Both the position numbers and the translations under genes were made by a program. The notes beneath the pieces were generated by a model. It was not told the DNA's origin. It ran no database searches and was given only the letters and a program-made list of their open reading frames with translations. A DNA stretch of 64,000 bases from Agapetus fuscipes (Eukaryota > Arthropoda > Insecta > Trichoptera > Glossosomatidae). Of the stretch, positions 32,628 through 42,565 are shown one piece after another (the first letter of the stretch is position 1; each line of letters begins with the position of its first letter). The stretch spans positions 15,361,298-15,425,297 of the forward strand of contig OX637342.1 of assembly GCA_951799405.1 (NCBI GenBank). The letters are read 5' to 3'.

Positions 32628-32812
32628 TACAGGTAAGGGGGCCAGCTCTACGACTTACCAGCTCACAAGTGGGCTTAGTAAACCTAATAGGTATTTTATT
32701 TTGGGTTGGAAATAAGCACTGAAACGGGAAATCATTTCTGACACCCTCGGTGTGGATCGAACTCTAGATCTCAGCATGGATTGCAAGCATTCTACCGACT
32801 AAGCTATCACTA
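32628..32812 (-). mobile_element. SINE-G, internally deleted
   Basis: The inverse of the head (box B ..GTTCGATCC.. region, GATTGCAAGCATTCTACCGA) and of the 'cctaataggtattttatttt' body, with the 'gagtaccag' region missing. Confidence 0.75.
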
Positions 32813-32825
32813 AGTTTTCTTTGGG

Positions 32826-33022
32826 AGCTTGGTCGTCGCTACATTTTCAAGCGCCAATTTTCAGGCAAGACCCAATTGCAACAAGGCTGGATGGATGTCT
32901 TGTGACCTGTCTTTGGTAAAGGCAATGAAAACATAGGTATATTTGATGTGCCCCGCCGGGAATCGAGGTCTTGAGTTTCTGATTATGAATCCTTAGCGTT
33001 AACTACTAGAATACGAGCCTGT
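32826..33022 (-). mobile_element. SINE-Q, diverged
   Basis: The inverse of the 'gagcttggtcgtcgct' tail, 'caagacccaattgcaacaag' and a head with 'ccccgccgggaatcgagg' and 'taactactagaatacgag'. Confidence 0.75.
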
Positions 33023-33029
33023 CAAATCA

Positions 33030-33865
33030 AACCAACAGGGCAGAATCTGTAAAAATCTTTTACGTGTCTACATGCGCTGTTTACTGTCTTTTTATTTTTT
33101 TTCCCTCATGTTTTTTTTGTTTCTAGCTAAAAGAAATGTTGTACATCCTCACCAAAGAGGGAAAAAAACCTCCCAGCATCCATCATCTTTAAACTTTTGA
33201 ATCATCAAGTCAATTTCTCTCGCTATTTATAAATAATGTGAAAAAATGGGGTTGCGAAATCCTCAAAAACCTCCGGAAAACTCCATGAGAAATGCCCGAG
33301 CTCCATGCACAATTTTTCACGTGTACTTTTGCCTCAGTGACGTATGAGCGGTCTTAACTGTATGATACCTGTGTGAATACATCACTTCCCAAGTATAAAG
33401 CTGTACGTTTAAACTTTTCCATTTCATTTTACCAAAAATATATGGAAGCTTGAACGCTCACTGCAGACGTTGTTCTGGTTTCAATACATTATTTTGGTTA
33501 ACGCTTTGTGTGAGTTTGAAGGTAATGTTTTAAACGTGGGGAAAAGGCTGATATTTCGGTAGTTTTTATGTGAAAAGCTTTATCTTCTGAAGCTTTTGTG
33601 TTTGTGTTAGTGAAGCCTGTATGTATTGCTGTAATATTCAACGTTTTGTTTTTAGAGTCGTAGACCCTGCTTGTCTTTAAACATACATACAATAAGTGCT
33701 GATTTACTGATTTGAAAAATTGTGGATTGAGCATTCTATAACTTCTCATAGTGAGTGAACGAGCGACAAACAAACATGCAGAGGTCACTTGAGGTGTGAT
33801 TCACACCAAAACTACAGGCACGAAATAAATCACACTATTTTTCATAAACTGAATTGATATAATAA
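33030..33865. other. No gene seen
   Basis: Intronic. 33320-33540 carries scattered blocks like the 150-bp degenerate repeat. Confidence 0.3.
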
Positions 33866-33869
33866 GGAG

Positions 33870-34590
33870 AAAGTTGCAATTTCAATAGCAACAAAAAAGT
33901 AAGAGATAAGAGCATTAAAAAGTTACAAATAACAACAGCAACAAGTTAGAGATAACAAAAATAAGAATAAACAGATAACAGCAACAAGAAAACGTTGCAA
34001 AACATCAACAACACCAACAAAAACAACACCAGCAAAAATACAGATATCAACAAATTGTTTGTACCCCTTGACTTATAGGTTGGTATGAGGCTGACCATCC
34101 ATACATGGTTTTTGCCAATGTCACCCCCGTTTCAGGGAAGGTCAGCAAGAGTAGCAGGGCTTATGTTCATTTGAGATGGGGTTTTTATGTTGTAAGTCCA
34201 TATGCATGTGTGCAAGCGCAAACTCAAACGTGTCTGCTTTTAAGAATGCATTAAATATGAATCTTATATGTAATATATCTTCGCAACTTATTATAGATTA
34301 CAGTTTCAATAACAAAAAGAAAGTAAGAGATAGCAGCATTAAAGAGTTACAAATAACAACAACAACAAGTCACAGATAACAACAATAAAAAGATGCAGAT
34401 AACAACGATAAAAACAGAAAATAACAACAATAAAAAGCTACAGATAACAACAGCAATAACAAATGTTACAATTACATCAATGACAACAACAAAAACAACA
34501 CCATTTTACATGTTACAATAACATCAATATCAACAACAAAAATAGCACCAACAAAAATTAGAGATATCAACAACAACAAAAATCATGAAG
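33870..34590 (+). repeat. AACAACA/AGATAACAACAAT-rich array, split by SINE-T
   Basis: A simple-repeat tract of GTTACAAATAACAACA and AGATAACAAC units. Block 33871-33960 is repeated at 34301-34390 ('tttcaataacaaaaagaaag', 'taagagata', 'gcattaaa'). Confidence 0.85.
34066..34300 (+). mobile_element. SINE-T, near full-length
   Basis: From CCTTGACTTATAGGTTGG to 'cgcaacttattatagatta'. It lies inside the AAC-rich array. Confidence 0.88.
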
Positions 34591-34865
34591 TCTTACTTTC
34601 AGAGCGCATGAAAATGAGGTGGCAATTTGTTAATTTGCCTGAGTCGCAAATCGCAACCTTAAAATCTGTTTTTTATGAATTTGAAAGTCCAAAAGAAAGC
34701 GAGAAAGAGGTTGTCTCTTTTGAATGGAAAGCATTGCCGTCTCCGTTTCAAAGGAAGGGAAAAGCAGTGATACTCAACCACAGGCTTACGTTACACACAA
34801 AAAATATATTAGCACATTTGTGACACCTTTGTTATAAACGGACTACACAGACAGGCTTATCAAAG

Positions 34866-35150
34866 ATGGCCGTAAGTGAACAGCTGATGACTAATATGAA
34901 CGATAATCGGTATGTAGGGTCTACCGTGGTGATAAGACTTCCAGCTCTGTTTAGTTCGGCTGGTCCATCCTGCTGGAACAGACTACCTCTGGAGTTGAAA
35001 ACAGAGACCAGTGTTGACAGTTTCAGGAAGTTTCTTACGACACATTTATATCAAAGAAGATTCAACACATAAAAACGCCCTTGGGGTGCTAGTGCCACTA
35101 AACAGCGCTGTGTAAAATTGATCGATTATTATTATTCTGTTGATGATATG
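34866..35150 (+). pseudogene. LINE-E C-terminal fragment plus 3' UTR
   Basis: The frame 34866-35072 ends with PALFSSAGPSCWNRLPLELK, then SVDSFRKFLTTHLYQRRF. The F..AGP..WNxLPxxL...S..SFRxxLxTHL pattern is the C-terminus of CR1/Jockey-like reverse transcriptases. The stop is followed by 'aaacgcccttgggg', 'tagtgcca' and a (ATT)n tail at 35127-35138. RT and endonuclease are missing. Confidence 0.8.
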
Positions 35151-35154
35151 TTTA

Positions 35155-35260
35155 TTTGAGATTTGGGTGCTGATACTGTTTGTACACGTGCAGCATGTGT
35201 AAGCAAACGAACACACTTGTGGACATGCAATAAATCTTTATCATACAAGGAAATATAATG
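35155..35260 (+). repeat. SINE-T 3' half
   Basis: 'gagatttgggtgctgatac', 'acacgtgcagcatgtgtaag', 'cacacttgtggacatgca'. Ends at the GTAT target of the next LTR. Confidence 0.7.
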
Positions 35261-35263
35261 TAT

Positions 35264-35619
35264 TGTTACAAATTTATGTGTTTATGTCTGTGTATGTTTA
35301 CTTATTATTAAGTGTCTATATGTTTTTACTAACTTGTGTGATGTATCTAGACGTAAGTATTTGGATGGTTGCACCTACTCGTATTTGCTCGAAGTTTCTG
35401 CTCGAGACGATTCTGGCATGGTCTGGTGTATGTTAAAATATCATTTAATCACCTATAAACATGAATTGCAGTGCTTTGGAGTACATTAGTACCTACCCGA
35501 GCCGTTAAGCGAAAAGTACGTAAGCTTAAACTGGGAGTAAATTTCTAAAATAAATTGTGTAAAATAAATTTAATCGAAGTTTTATTAAATTGAAACTTTA
35601 TTTTATTGAAATCGTAACA
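35264..35619 (+). mobile_element. Solo LTR (356 bp) with GTAT duplication
   Basis: TGTTACAAA...TCGTAACA with GTAT at 35260-35263 and 35620-35623. The 3' end (GTGTAAAATAAATTTAATCG, TTTTATTAAATTGAAA) is similar to the LTR at 3782-4131, so both belong to one family. No internal retroelement genes adjoin. Confidence 0.82.
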
Positions 35620-35624
35620 GTATG

Positions 35625-36018
35625 TATACAACATAATTGATTATAAATACTACACGTTATTTGATATTTCTGGCATGTAAGATCCTGAAAACGGTTGTCA
35701 TCTACTTAGATAGAAGAGACCTCTATCTTCCACCTTCAGGCCAGCCTAATTACGTCATCTATTTTCATTACACTTCTTTCAAAGCCTTCTACATTTCACC
35801 CTCCTCCCCCTTAGAGCTTTTCCCCCCTCTTCTAACCCTCCCCAAAAAAAGCCTCGACCGTGAATTTCAAAAGTGAAGATTTGAATACAGAAAAAAAAAC
35901 TCTTTTTATGTGGTGTGTAAAAATTCCGGGCAACGCCCTGTTGCCGGTAATTTGTGCGAAGATGTGAACTTATGGGTAACGATGTAAAGGTTTCGGTGAC
36001 AGGATAGAACAGCACAGT
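35625..36018. other. No feature seen
   Basis: Includes a C-rich stretch (35790-35860) that opens short frames on both strands but shows no motif. Confidence 0.35.
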
Positions 36019-36019
36019 G

Positions 36020-36450
36020 ACAAGACGGCAGATGACAAAACATCACAATGACAGTACATCACATGACAAAACATCACAATGACAGTACATCACATGACAA
36101 AACATCACAATGACAGTACATCACATGACAAAACATCACAATGACAGTACGTCACATGACAAAACATCACAATGACAGTACGTCACATGACAAAACATCA
36201 CAATGACAGTACATCACATGACAAAACATCACAATGACAGTACATCACATGACAAAACATCACAATGACAGTACGTCACATGACAAAACATCACAATGAC
36301 AGTACATCAAATGACAAAACATCACAATGACAGTACATCACATGACAAAACATCACAATGACAGTACGTCACATGACAAAACATCACAATGACAGTACAT
36401 CACAATGACAGTACATCACATGAGAAAGAATCACATGAGAAAACAACAAA
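36020..36450 (+). repeat. 31-bp minisatellite, ~13 copies
   Basis: The unit is CATGACAAAACATCACAATG plus ACAGTACATCA, with ACATCA/ACGTCA variants. Forward arm of a pair whose inverse is at 36900-37107. Confidence 0.95.
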
Positions 36451-36467
36451 GAAAATACATCAAAATC

Positions 36468-36717
36468 TAAATCTTAATCTAAACTGCAAAGATATATATC
36501 ATTTAAGATTCATATTAAACGCATCCCACAAGCAGACATGTATAATTTCGCGCTAACACATGCCGCATGTGGACCTACAATATAAAAACCCAATTTCAAA
36601 TGAACATAAGCCCTGCAACTCTAGCCGATCTTCCCTGAAACAGAGGTGACATTGGCAAAATGAATCATTTTTTACAGTATGGGTGGTCAGCTTCATACCA
36701 ACCTATAAGTCAAGGAA
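36468..36717 (-). mobile_element. SINE-T, full-length copy
   Basis: ATCTAAATCTTAATCTAAAC tail at the 3' side, complete body, and 'ccaacctataagtcaagg' at the other end. It sits between the inverted minisatellite arms. Confidence 0.9.
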
Positions 36718-36899
36718 AACAAACAATTTATTACATTTAAGTATAATATATAAAACAAACAAACACTTAACAATTTGATGGACAGTACAGTAAAAATTAA
36801 AACCTACAAAACATAAATATAATCGGGGGCGTTATTTTTTTATAAACTTCACCAAATAATGTATGCATGAGTTCCATTTTCTCATGTATCACTTTTTTG

Positions 36900-37107
36900 T
36901 CATGCCGCTTATGGTATATTCTGTTTTAGGTTTGTGATGTTTTGTCATCTCATGTTTTATCTTGTGATGTTTTGTCATTGGGATGTACGAGTATTTTCCT
37001 GTGATGTATTGTCAGTGATGTTTTGTCATTTGATCTACTGTCATTGTGATGTTCTATCATGTGTTGTTATGTCAAGCGTAGTTCTGTCATACGTTGTTAT
37101 GTCGTGT
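36900..37107 (-). repeat. Inverse arm of the 31-bp minisatellite
   Basis: Diverged GTGATGTTTTGTCAT units preceded by 'atggtatattctgttttagg', as at 7968. Confidence 0.75.
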
Positions 37108-37110
37108 TAT

Positions 37111-37350
37111 GACCGGTCCGTAGTTCAGTGGTAACACTTCGGACTCTGAATGGGAATGATTGTGGGCTCGATTCCCGGCGGAGCACAAAAAATATACCAT
37201 TTATGTATATTTTCAAATTTGTTCTTCGCTGGGTTGAAAAATTCATAAAACCTTTACCAATGACTGGTCACCAAAGGTCCATCCAGCCTTACAGCAGCAA
37301 CTGGGTCTTGCTTGAGAATTGGCGCTTTGTAGCGACGACGATCAAGCTCG
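37111..37350 (+). mobile_element. SINE-Q with the clearest tRNA-Gln-like head
   Basis: Head at 37111-37187: box A TAGTTCAGTGGTAAC, anticodon arm CGGACTCTGAATGGG (CTG, as in tRNA-Gln), box B GGGCTCGATTCCC, then GGCGGAGCAC. There is an extra base in the anticodon arm and no CCA-compatible acceptor pairing, so it is a SINE head, not a tRNA gene. Confidence 0.85.
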
Positions 37351-37618
37351 AGGTCGATAGCTCAATTGGTAGAGTGCTTGCATTCCATGCCGAGAGCAAG
37401 GGTTCGATCTCAAAGGTTTACTCAGTCTTCACAAGAAATGAGAACCAGCACCCCCGGGAGCTGGGAAACCCCCACTTCAACTGAAAGTGGTTGGTGTGAG
37501 GCCGGCGACTTACCTGTAAAAATTAAATAAGTCCCGAAGTGCCACATGCGACCCCTTCGGGGATAACACAGGCAAGAAGTTACACTTTATGTGTTGCTTA
37601 GTTGCGTTTTTTTTTTTT
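37351..37618 (+). mobile_element. SINE-G, internally deleted
   Basis: Starts GGTCGATAGCTCAATTGG directly after SINE-Q. The segment between box B and 'aaggtttactcag' is missing. It ends 'atgtgttgcttagttgcg' and a T run. Confidence 0.85.
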
Positions 37619-37785
37619 TGCGTTTTGCGTTTTATGTCACATTGTCAATGTGTCGTCCTATCATGGCACCAAAAGTTTCGTTCAGCCATAGAAGAAAAAG
37701 ACGTTTTGACTTGAGGTCAGAGCCATCCATCAAATTGCCGTTTCTTGTGTTTTGTAAGGACGCTGCGTGTCATTTTTCATTCACC

Positions 37786-37840
37786 TGATGATGCGGTGAA
37801 GCTTCACTTTATGTGGTAAAATTTTAATGTCCCTGAAAAT
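37786..37840 (+). ncRNA. Decayed hammerhead-like motif
   Basis: CACCTGATGATG then the palindrome GTGAAGCTTCAC, but GTAAAA where GAAA would be expected. Probably the remnant of a copy like 7788. Confidence 0.3.
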
Positions 37841-37924
37841 ATCATAGAATGTGGTCCATACAATATGTGTATGAAAGCTTTTTAACCTTCCAGATAAAAG
37901 GCGTTAATAATTTTTAAACATTCT

Positions 37925-38185
37925 AAATACTTTATCCATATAAGAAATGTGGAAGGGAAAAGAGGAAAAGTTAGACCGATAAAAGTATGGCTGGATTGAA
38001 TTGATGAAATTGTAAAAGAATAGGATATTATACAAAGCAAATGTAAGAGAAGGGAATGTATGAAAAAGGTGATGGATATGAATGAATTGAATGAGGTAAG
38101 TAAGGATAGGAAAAAATGAGGCAAATCTGCAGAGGTTCTGCCCCTCTAGCGAAATAGCGATAGAGTTACAGTTACAGTGTTATCG
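37925..38185 (+). pseudogene. LINE-B C-terminus with TTACAG tail
   Basis: Codons with several stops for 'RKVWLD.ID.IVKE.DI', 'KRR.CMKKVMDMNEL' and 'KDRKK', then 'cccctctagcgaaatagcg' and 'agttacagttacagt'. Related to the minus-strand copy at 48943. Confidence 0.8.
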
Positions 38186-38189
38186 TATA

Positions 38190-38335
38190 CTTGTATCCAG
38201 CCGCCATTCCACTAGGATTGGCCAGTATCTCCGCAGATGTGTCTCCACTTTGTTCTGTCCTTGCACACTTCTTTCACCTACTCGGCATTCATCACTGTCT
38301 TTATGCATGTTCTCCTCTATTTGTAATCCCATAAT
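38190..38335 (-). pseudogene. LINE-B fragment, tail-to-tail with the previous copy
   Basis: The inverse of 'ggccaatcctagtggaatgg', 'gcagatac' and the 'CKD..KWR' codons. Its 3' end abuts the 3' end of the plus-strand copy. Confidence 0.75.
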
Positions 38336-38439
38336 ATGTAAATTATCCTTTAATAATAACAGAGGTACTTTTCTCAGCAGTCAAACGTCACTCGTCTATG
38401 TAACTAGGGTTTTTAGGATCCAATAAAAAATATTAGGAT

Positions 38440-38640
38440 TATTTGTCCTAGCAACCCAGCCGTATGACATTACGTTTTGCACGTTTTAAAATGTGCAGAC
38501 ATTGTGACGTCACACGGCTGGGTTTGTTAGTAAGAGGCAAACCATATTTTGTTTTTGGTTGCTAAGGATCACAGTCAATAGACCTGTAATGTTTGCCTTC
38601 CAAAAAAAAATTTTATGAAGAATGCATATGTATTAAACTT
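38440..38640 (+). repeat. Dispersed repeat G with inverted repeat
   Basis: AACCCAGCCGTATGAC (38453) and its imperfect inverse GTCACACGGCTGGGTT (38511-38526) flank a second hairpin (GCACGTTTTAAAATGTGC). Followed by 'tttggttgctaaggatca', as at 20830. Confidence 0.5.
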
Positions 38641-39060
38641 GGAAATCATATGTATTATCACTCTTACTGATCCATAGATACTCATAGGATCGCCTTTTTT
38701 AAAGACAATTTAGGGTGGTGGATGAGCCATGGCTTTGTTGTCTGCGAATAACACTGTTTATGATTTTGAAAAGTTCTTTAACCCCGTTGTAAAAGATAAA
38801 CTCTGTACAAAAACCATTAGAAACATTTTAACCTATCGTGTATTTTTCGTGATGTAAAAAGACTTCATAGAAACTTTTCTGTTCATTTTTCTCATGGGAT
38901 GAAAACTTGAGCAATTTTTCATGTTAGTGAAATATCATTATATCAAGTATTAAAAAACATATGATGAAGTCATAAACAATGAACTTGTAAAAAATAATAA
39001 GTTAAATGCACAAATGTTTTTTTTTTGTATTTTAGCTTGATATTTATATATATTTCAACC
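38641..39060. other. No feature seen
   Basis: Intronic AT-rich DNA. Confidence 0.35.
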
Positions 39061-39062
39061 TT

Positions 39063-39140
39063 GATCAATCCGTAGTCTAGTGGCTTACGCTATAGACTCT
39101 TGATCGGAAGTTCATGGGCTTGATTCTCGGTGGAACACAA
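39063..39140 (+). repeat. SINE-Q head fragment
   Basis: Box A TAGTCTAGTGGCTTAC and box B GGCTTGATTCTCGGTGGAAC. A SINE-Q tail in the same orientation at 40518-40648, beyond LINE-A, may be the other half. Confidence 0.65.
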
Positions 39141-39180
39141 ATAAATTAAAATCAATTACAAAAAAATTATAAAATTACAT

Positions 39181-40454
39181 AAAATTAACAGATCAACACT
39201 ATCTAATCTAATCTAATCTAATCTAAGCTGCAAAGATATATATCATTTAAGATTTATATTAAATGCATTCCCACAAGCAGACATGTATAATTTCGCGCTA
39301 ACACATGCCGCATGTGGACCTACAATATAAAAACCCAATCTCAAATGAACATAAGCCTTGCAACTCTTGCCGTCCTTCCCTGAAACAGGGGTGACATTGG
39401 CAAAGTGAACCAATTTTTTACAGTATGGGTGGTCAGCCACATAACAACCTATAAGTCAAGGAACATACATGACAAATTACATTTGTAAAATCAATAAATT
39501 ATAATATAAACATGGACATAAAAAACTAAATCATAAAAACCAATTTTACTTTAACAAACCCTAGCCGCCAACATCACAGATCAACCGCCATTTCTTTCTA
39601 TCCTTACATACTTCTTTCATTTCCTCCAGAGTCATAACCTTCTTCATACAAGCTCTTCTTTTATTATGACTCTGGATATTCCATTCATTCGCAATTTCGG
39701 ATATTTGGTCCATCCATACCTTTCTCGGTCTTCCTCTACCACGACATCCATCTATTCTACCAACATATACTTTCTTCGTCAGTCTTTCCTCATTCATTCT
39801 CTCCATATGCCCAAACCATCTTAACAAACTTCTTTTAATCTTCACTTTCACACTTTCTCTTGCACCACATTCTTCTCTTACAAAATCATTCCTCACCCTG
39901 TCACTCCGTTTTTTCCCAATCATACTTCTTAGAAAGTCCATTTCAACAGTATGGACTTTACTAATTTCACTTTCATTCACCGTCCAGGCCTCGCTTCCAT
40001 ACATCAAGGTGGGTAAAAGTATGCCACTGCGTACCGCCAATCGAGCATTTTTAGATATGTTTTGATTTTTGGCGATACAAGCTGTGGCACCCAGTACACA
40101 CCTGCCCTTCATTACTCTTCTTTCAAATTCACCGGTCATTCTTCCATCTTTTTCAAACTTACTTCCCAGGTATACAAACTCATTTACGATATCAACATTC
40201 ATTCCATTAATTTTAAATTCATAATTCATACTTTCATCATCTCTTTCAAAAATCAATACTTTCGTCTTACTTGCATTCAACTTCAGATGGTTACCTAACA
40301 AAGCTTCATTCAATCTAGAGAGCATTGTTTGCAATTCTACTGCAGAATAAGATACAAGAACTGCATCATCTGCATACAGTAGAACACTCACTTTGCTCTC
40401 TCCTATCATCAATCCACAATCATTAAGTCTAGCATCCCTGACACACTTGTCCAT
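39181..40454 (-). mobile_element. LINE-A, longest copy (5'-truncated)
   Basis: On the minus strand: the C-terminal ~310 codons of the RT protein, stop at ~39561, a ~370-bp 3' UTR that contains the whole SINE-T sequence (39225-39465), and a tail of four TTAGAT-like repeats at 39199-39222. The endonuclease and the N-terminal RT are lost. Confidence 0.9.
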
Positions 40455-40523
40455 AACACTATAAAATATAAAATCAATTAATTTTAAATACGCTTTCCAC
40501 CGATTTGAGTAATTCACATACAA
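39561..40523 (-). pseudogene. RTE-like LINE reverse transcriptase, C-terminal 320 codons
   Basis: The frame is fully open. True LINE sequence starts at MDKCVRDARLNDCGLMIGES (residue 24). The RT palm motif SVLLYADDAVLVSYS contains the catalytic YADD at residues 50-53. The thumb region follows (HLKLNASKTKVLIF, FVYLGSKFEKDG) with an RTE-type LLPTLMYGSEAWTV block, then the connector LLRWFGHMERMNEERLTK and GRGRPRKVWMDQ, and KKWRLICDVGG at the end. The enzyme copies element RNA into DNA at a nicked target. With the endonuclease and RT fingers missing, this copy cannot act. The absence of stops over 320 codons suggests a recent insertion. Confidence 0.92.
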
Positions 40524-40648
40524 AGACCGGTCATCATAGGTCCATCCAGTTTTACAAAAAACTGGGTCTTACTTGAGACTTGACGCTTTTTGCAGTGACA
40601 ACCAAGCTTGCAGAAGACTGATGAGTTGTAATTCGCACAAAAACAGCA
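40518..40648 (+). repeat. SINE-Q tail fragment
   Basis: 'aaagaccggtcatcataggt', 'ccatccagttttac', 'actgggtcttacttgagac', 'aagcttgcagaag'. Probably separated from its head by LINE-A. Confidence 0.7.
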
Positions 40649-40659
40649 CTTATAAAATT

Positions 40660-40760
40660 TACAATCTTGGTTCAAAAATTTTTTAACATTAAGGATACAC
40701 CCACAAGCAGACACATATAAGTTTACGCTTACATATACCGCATAATATGAACTTACAACA
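40660..40760 (-). repeat. SINE-T 3' fragment
   Basis: 'acacccacaagcagacacat', 'agtttacgcttacatatacc', 'atgaacttacaacat'. Confidence 0.6.
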
Positions 40761-40769
40761 TGGAAGTAA

Positions 40770-41419
40770 ATAATATTTTAGAATTAATTAGAATCTTAAA
40801 TGACATTTCACAACGTTGGGGGATGAAAAATTAAGAATACCGTAAAGGTTATGTCACCTTTTTGTCTTTAGTTTTTTTTGTAACAACTTCATAACTCAAA
40901 ACAAATGAGTGCATCAAAACAAAAATCTAATTATTTAAAACAGCAAAAATAATAATTTATATTTTAAACAAGCATTCACACATTCGAATGCCTTTTTCAG
41001 CACGCTGGCAGAGTTTCCTGAAAAAAAATTTAAACCATTAAATTTCATGAGACTGTAAATTAAATTGTACCAAAAAGGGGGGAGTTTTTCAGTAGTTGTT
41101 CACCCCCTTGCAAGGCTTTTTTTGTCAGGGGGTGTTCTGGGAGGGATGCAACATGTAGGGAGTGATTCAATTTCAGAATTGAATGCTGACCGCTGGGGTA
41201 ACTTTTTTTCAGCTGAAATGTTTTTCCTGGATATATTTTATTGCTTTCACGGTTTTTATTTCAGTAAAATTAAAAAATATTTTCACTTTGTTTTGCTGGA
41301 TAAATTTTTTCATCCTCGGAAAATTTAATATATTTACTATTTGAATTTTATAGCATGATTTTTGACGCTTGAATTTTTTTTATTTCGATTCACTGAAATT
41401 TTATCTTCTTTTTACATGG
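40770..41419. other. No assigned feature
   Basis: An 87-codon plus-strand frame at 41065-41328 has no recognisable motif. Otherwise AT-rich intronic DNA. Confidence 0.3.
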
Positions 41420-41640
41420 TTATAGGCTGGCATGCGGCTGACCACATATGTTGTAGAAAATGGTTAACTTTGACAATGTCACCACTGTTTCAAGGAAGAT
41501 TGACAAGAGTTGCAGGGTGTACCTATGTTCATTTGAGATTTGGGTTTTTATGATGTAGGTTCACATGCGGCATGTGCAAGCGTAAACTTGTACGTAACAT
41601 ATCTTTTCCAACATAACATATCTTTGCAACTTAGATTAGA
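41420..41640 (+). mobile_element. SINE-T, slightly diverged
   Basis: From 'ggctggcatgcggctgacc' to 'tttgcaacttagattaga'. Part of the 3' region is duplicated ('taacatatctttycaac' twice). Confidence 0.82.
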
Positions 41641-42257
41641 TTTCACTTTTTCCATTCCTTCTAATTTACAAACATTATTTTCTCAACAATCAATATGTTT
41701 TTTTCAATCTGTACTCAAATTTTAGTTTCTGCATTTTTACCTCATATTCACAAAAAAAAATACCTCTTCATCTGCTGAACTAAAGCATGTTATTATTATG
41801 AAATACCAGGAGAGCATAAAGTTGTAAGGGTGTGTAGTGATTAACAGCCCAGTCATCCAAGTATCAAACTATACATTCAAACTCAACAGCAGCTTTTCAC
41901 TAAAAAAATATAAAGCGCCTCTTGTGAGCTTATTGCTTTGTACACATTTTTGGTAAAACGCTGACGGAAAGTATAATACTCGGGGTGCAGACCGCACAAA
42001 GCGTCTGCGAGTCACGTGATCTCCTCGCTAATAACATAGAGCGTTCATTAAGATATCTCGCTACCTCCTCTTGGTTCCTGCTACTCGGATAGCTGGCTTG
42101 ATTAAAATATCCCCTGAAAGTTTATTTTGAAGGCTTGTTGAAGGGTACGTTATCTTGAACCAAGGTTTATTTTCAAGCCTTGAATTTGTTAAATTATTTT
42201 TATTTTTTTTAATCTTTCGATCTGCCGTTAATAAAAAAACACTCTTATTAAAATAAA
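41641..42257. other. No feature seen
   Basis: Intronic AT-rich DNA. Confidence 0.35.
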
Positions 42258-42262
42258 AAAAT

Positions 42263-42556
42263 AGGCTGATTTATTTGTTGGGCGCTGTTCTTGTGTGTAT
42301 CAAACCTCAAGAGCCCTCTGCGAGCTTGGTCGTCGCTGTAGAAAGCGCCAATTCTCAAGCAAGACCTAGTTGTTGTAAGGCTGGATGGACCTTTTGATGA
42401 CCGGTCTTTAGTAGAGGTATATGAATTTTTCAACGCAGCGAAGAGCAAATTTTAAAATACGAATATAAATGGTATATTTTTTGTGCTCCGCCGGGATTCA
42501 AATCCACAACCTTCCATTAACGAGGTTGAAGTGTTGCCACTGTACTAAGGACAGGT
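42263..42556 (-). mobile_element. SINE-Q part of a 5S-SINE-Q chimera
   Basis: Complete minus-strand SINE-Q: box A TAGTACAGTGGCAAC, box B GGATTTGAATCCCGGCGGAG, body and the GCGCCCAACAAATAAATCAG end. The linker 'atttcttcg' joins it to the 5S unit upstream. Confidence 0.88.
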
Positions 42557-42565
42557 CGAAGAAAT

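Noticed and set aside
34608..34823. 71-codon frame just upstream of the LINE-E fragment
   Set aside because: No LINE-like or other motif could be seen and it is not in a consistent frame with LINE-E.
37111..37187. Functional tRNA-Gln gene
   Set aside because: Acceptor stem does not pair, the anticodon arm has an extra base, and the sequence continues as a SINE body seen at many loci.
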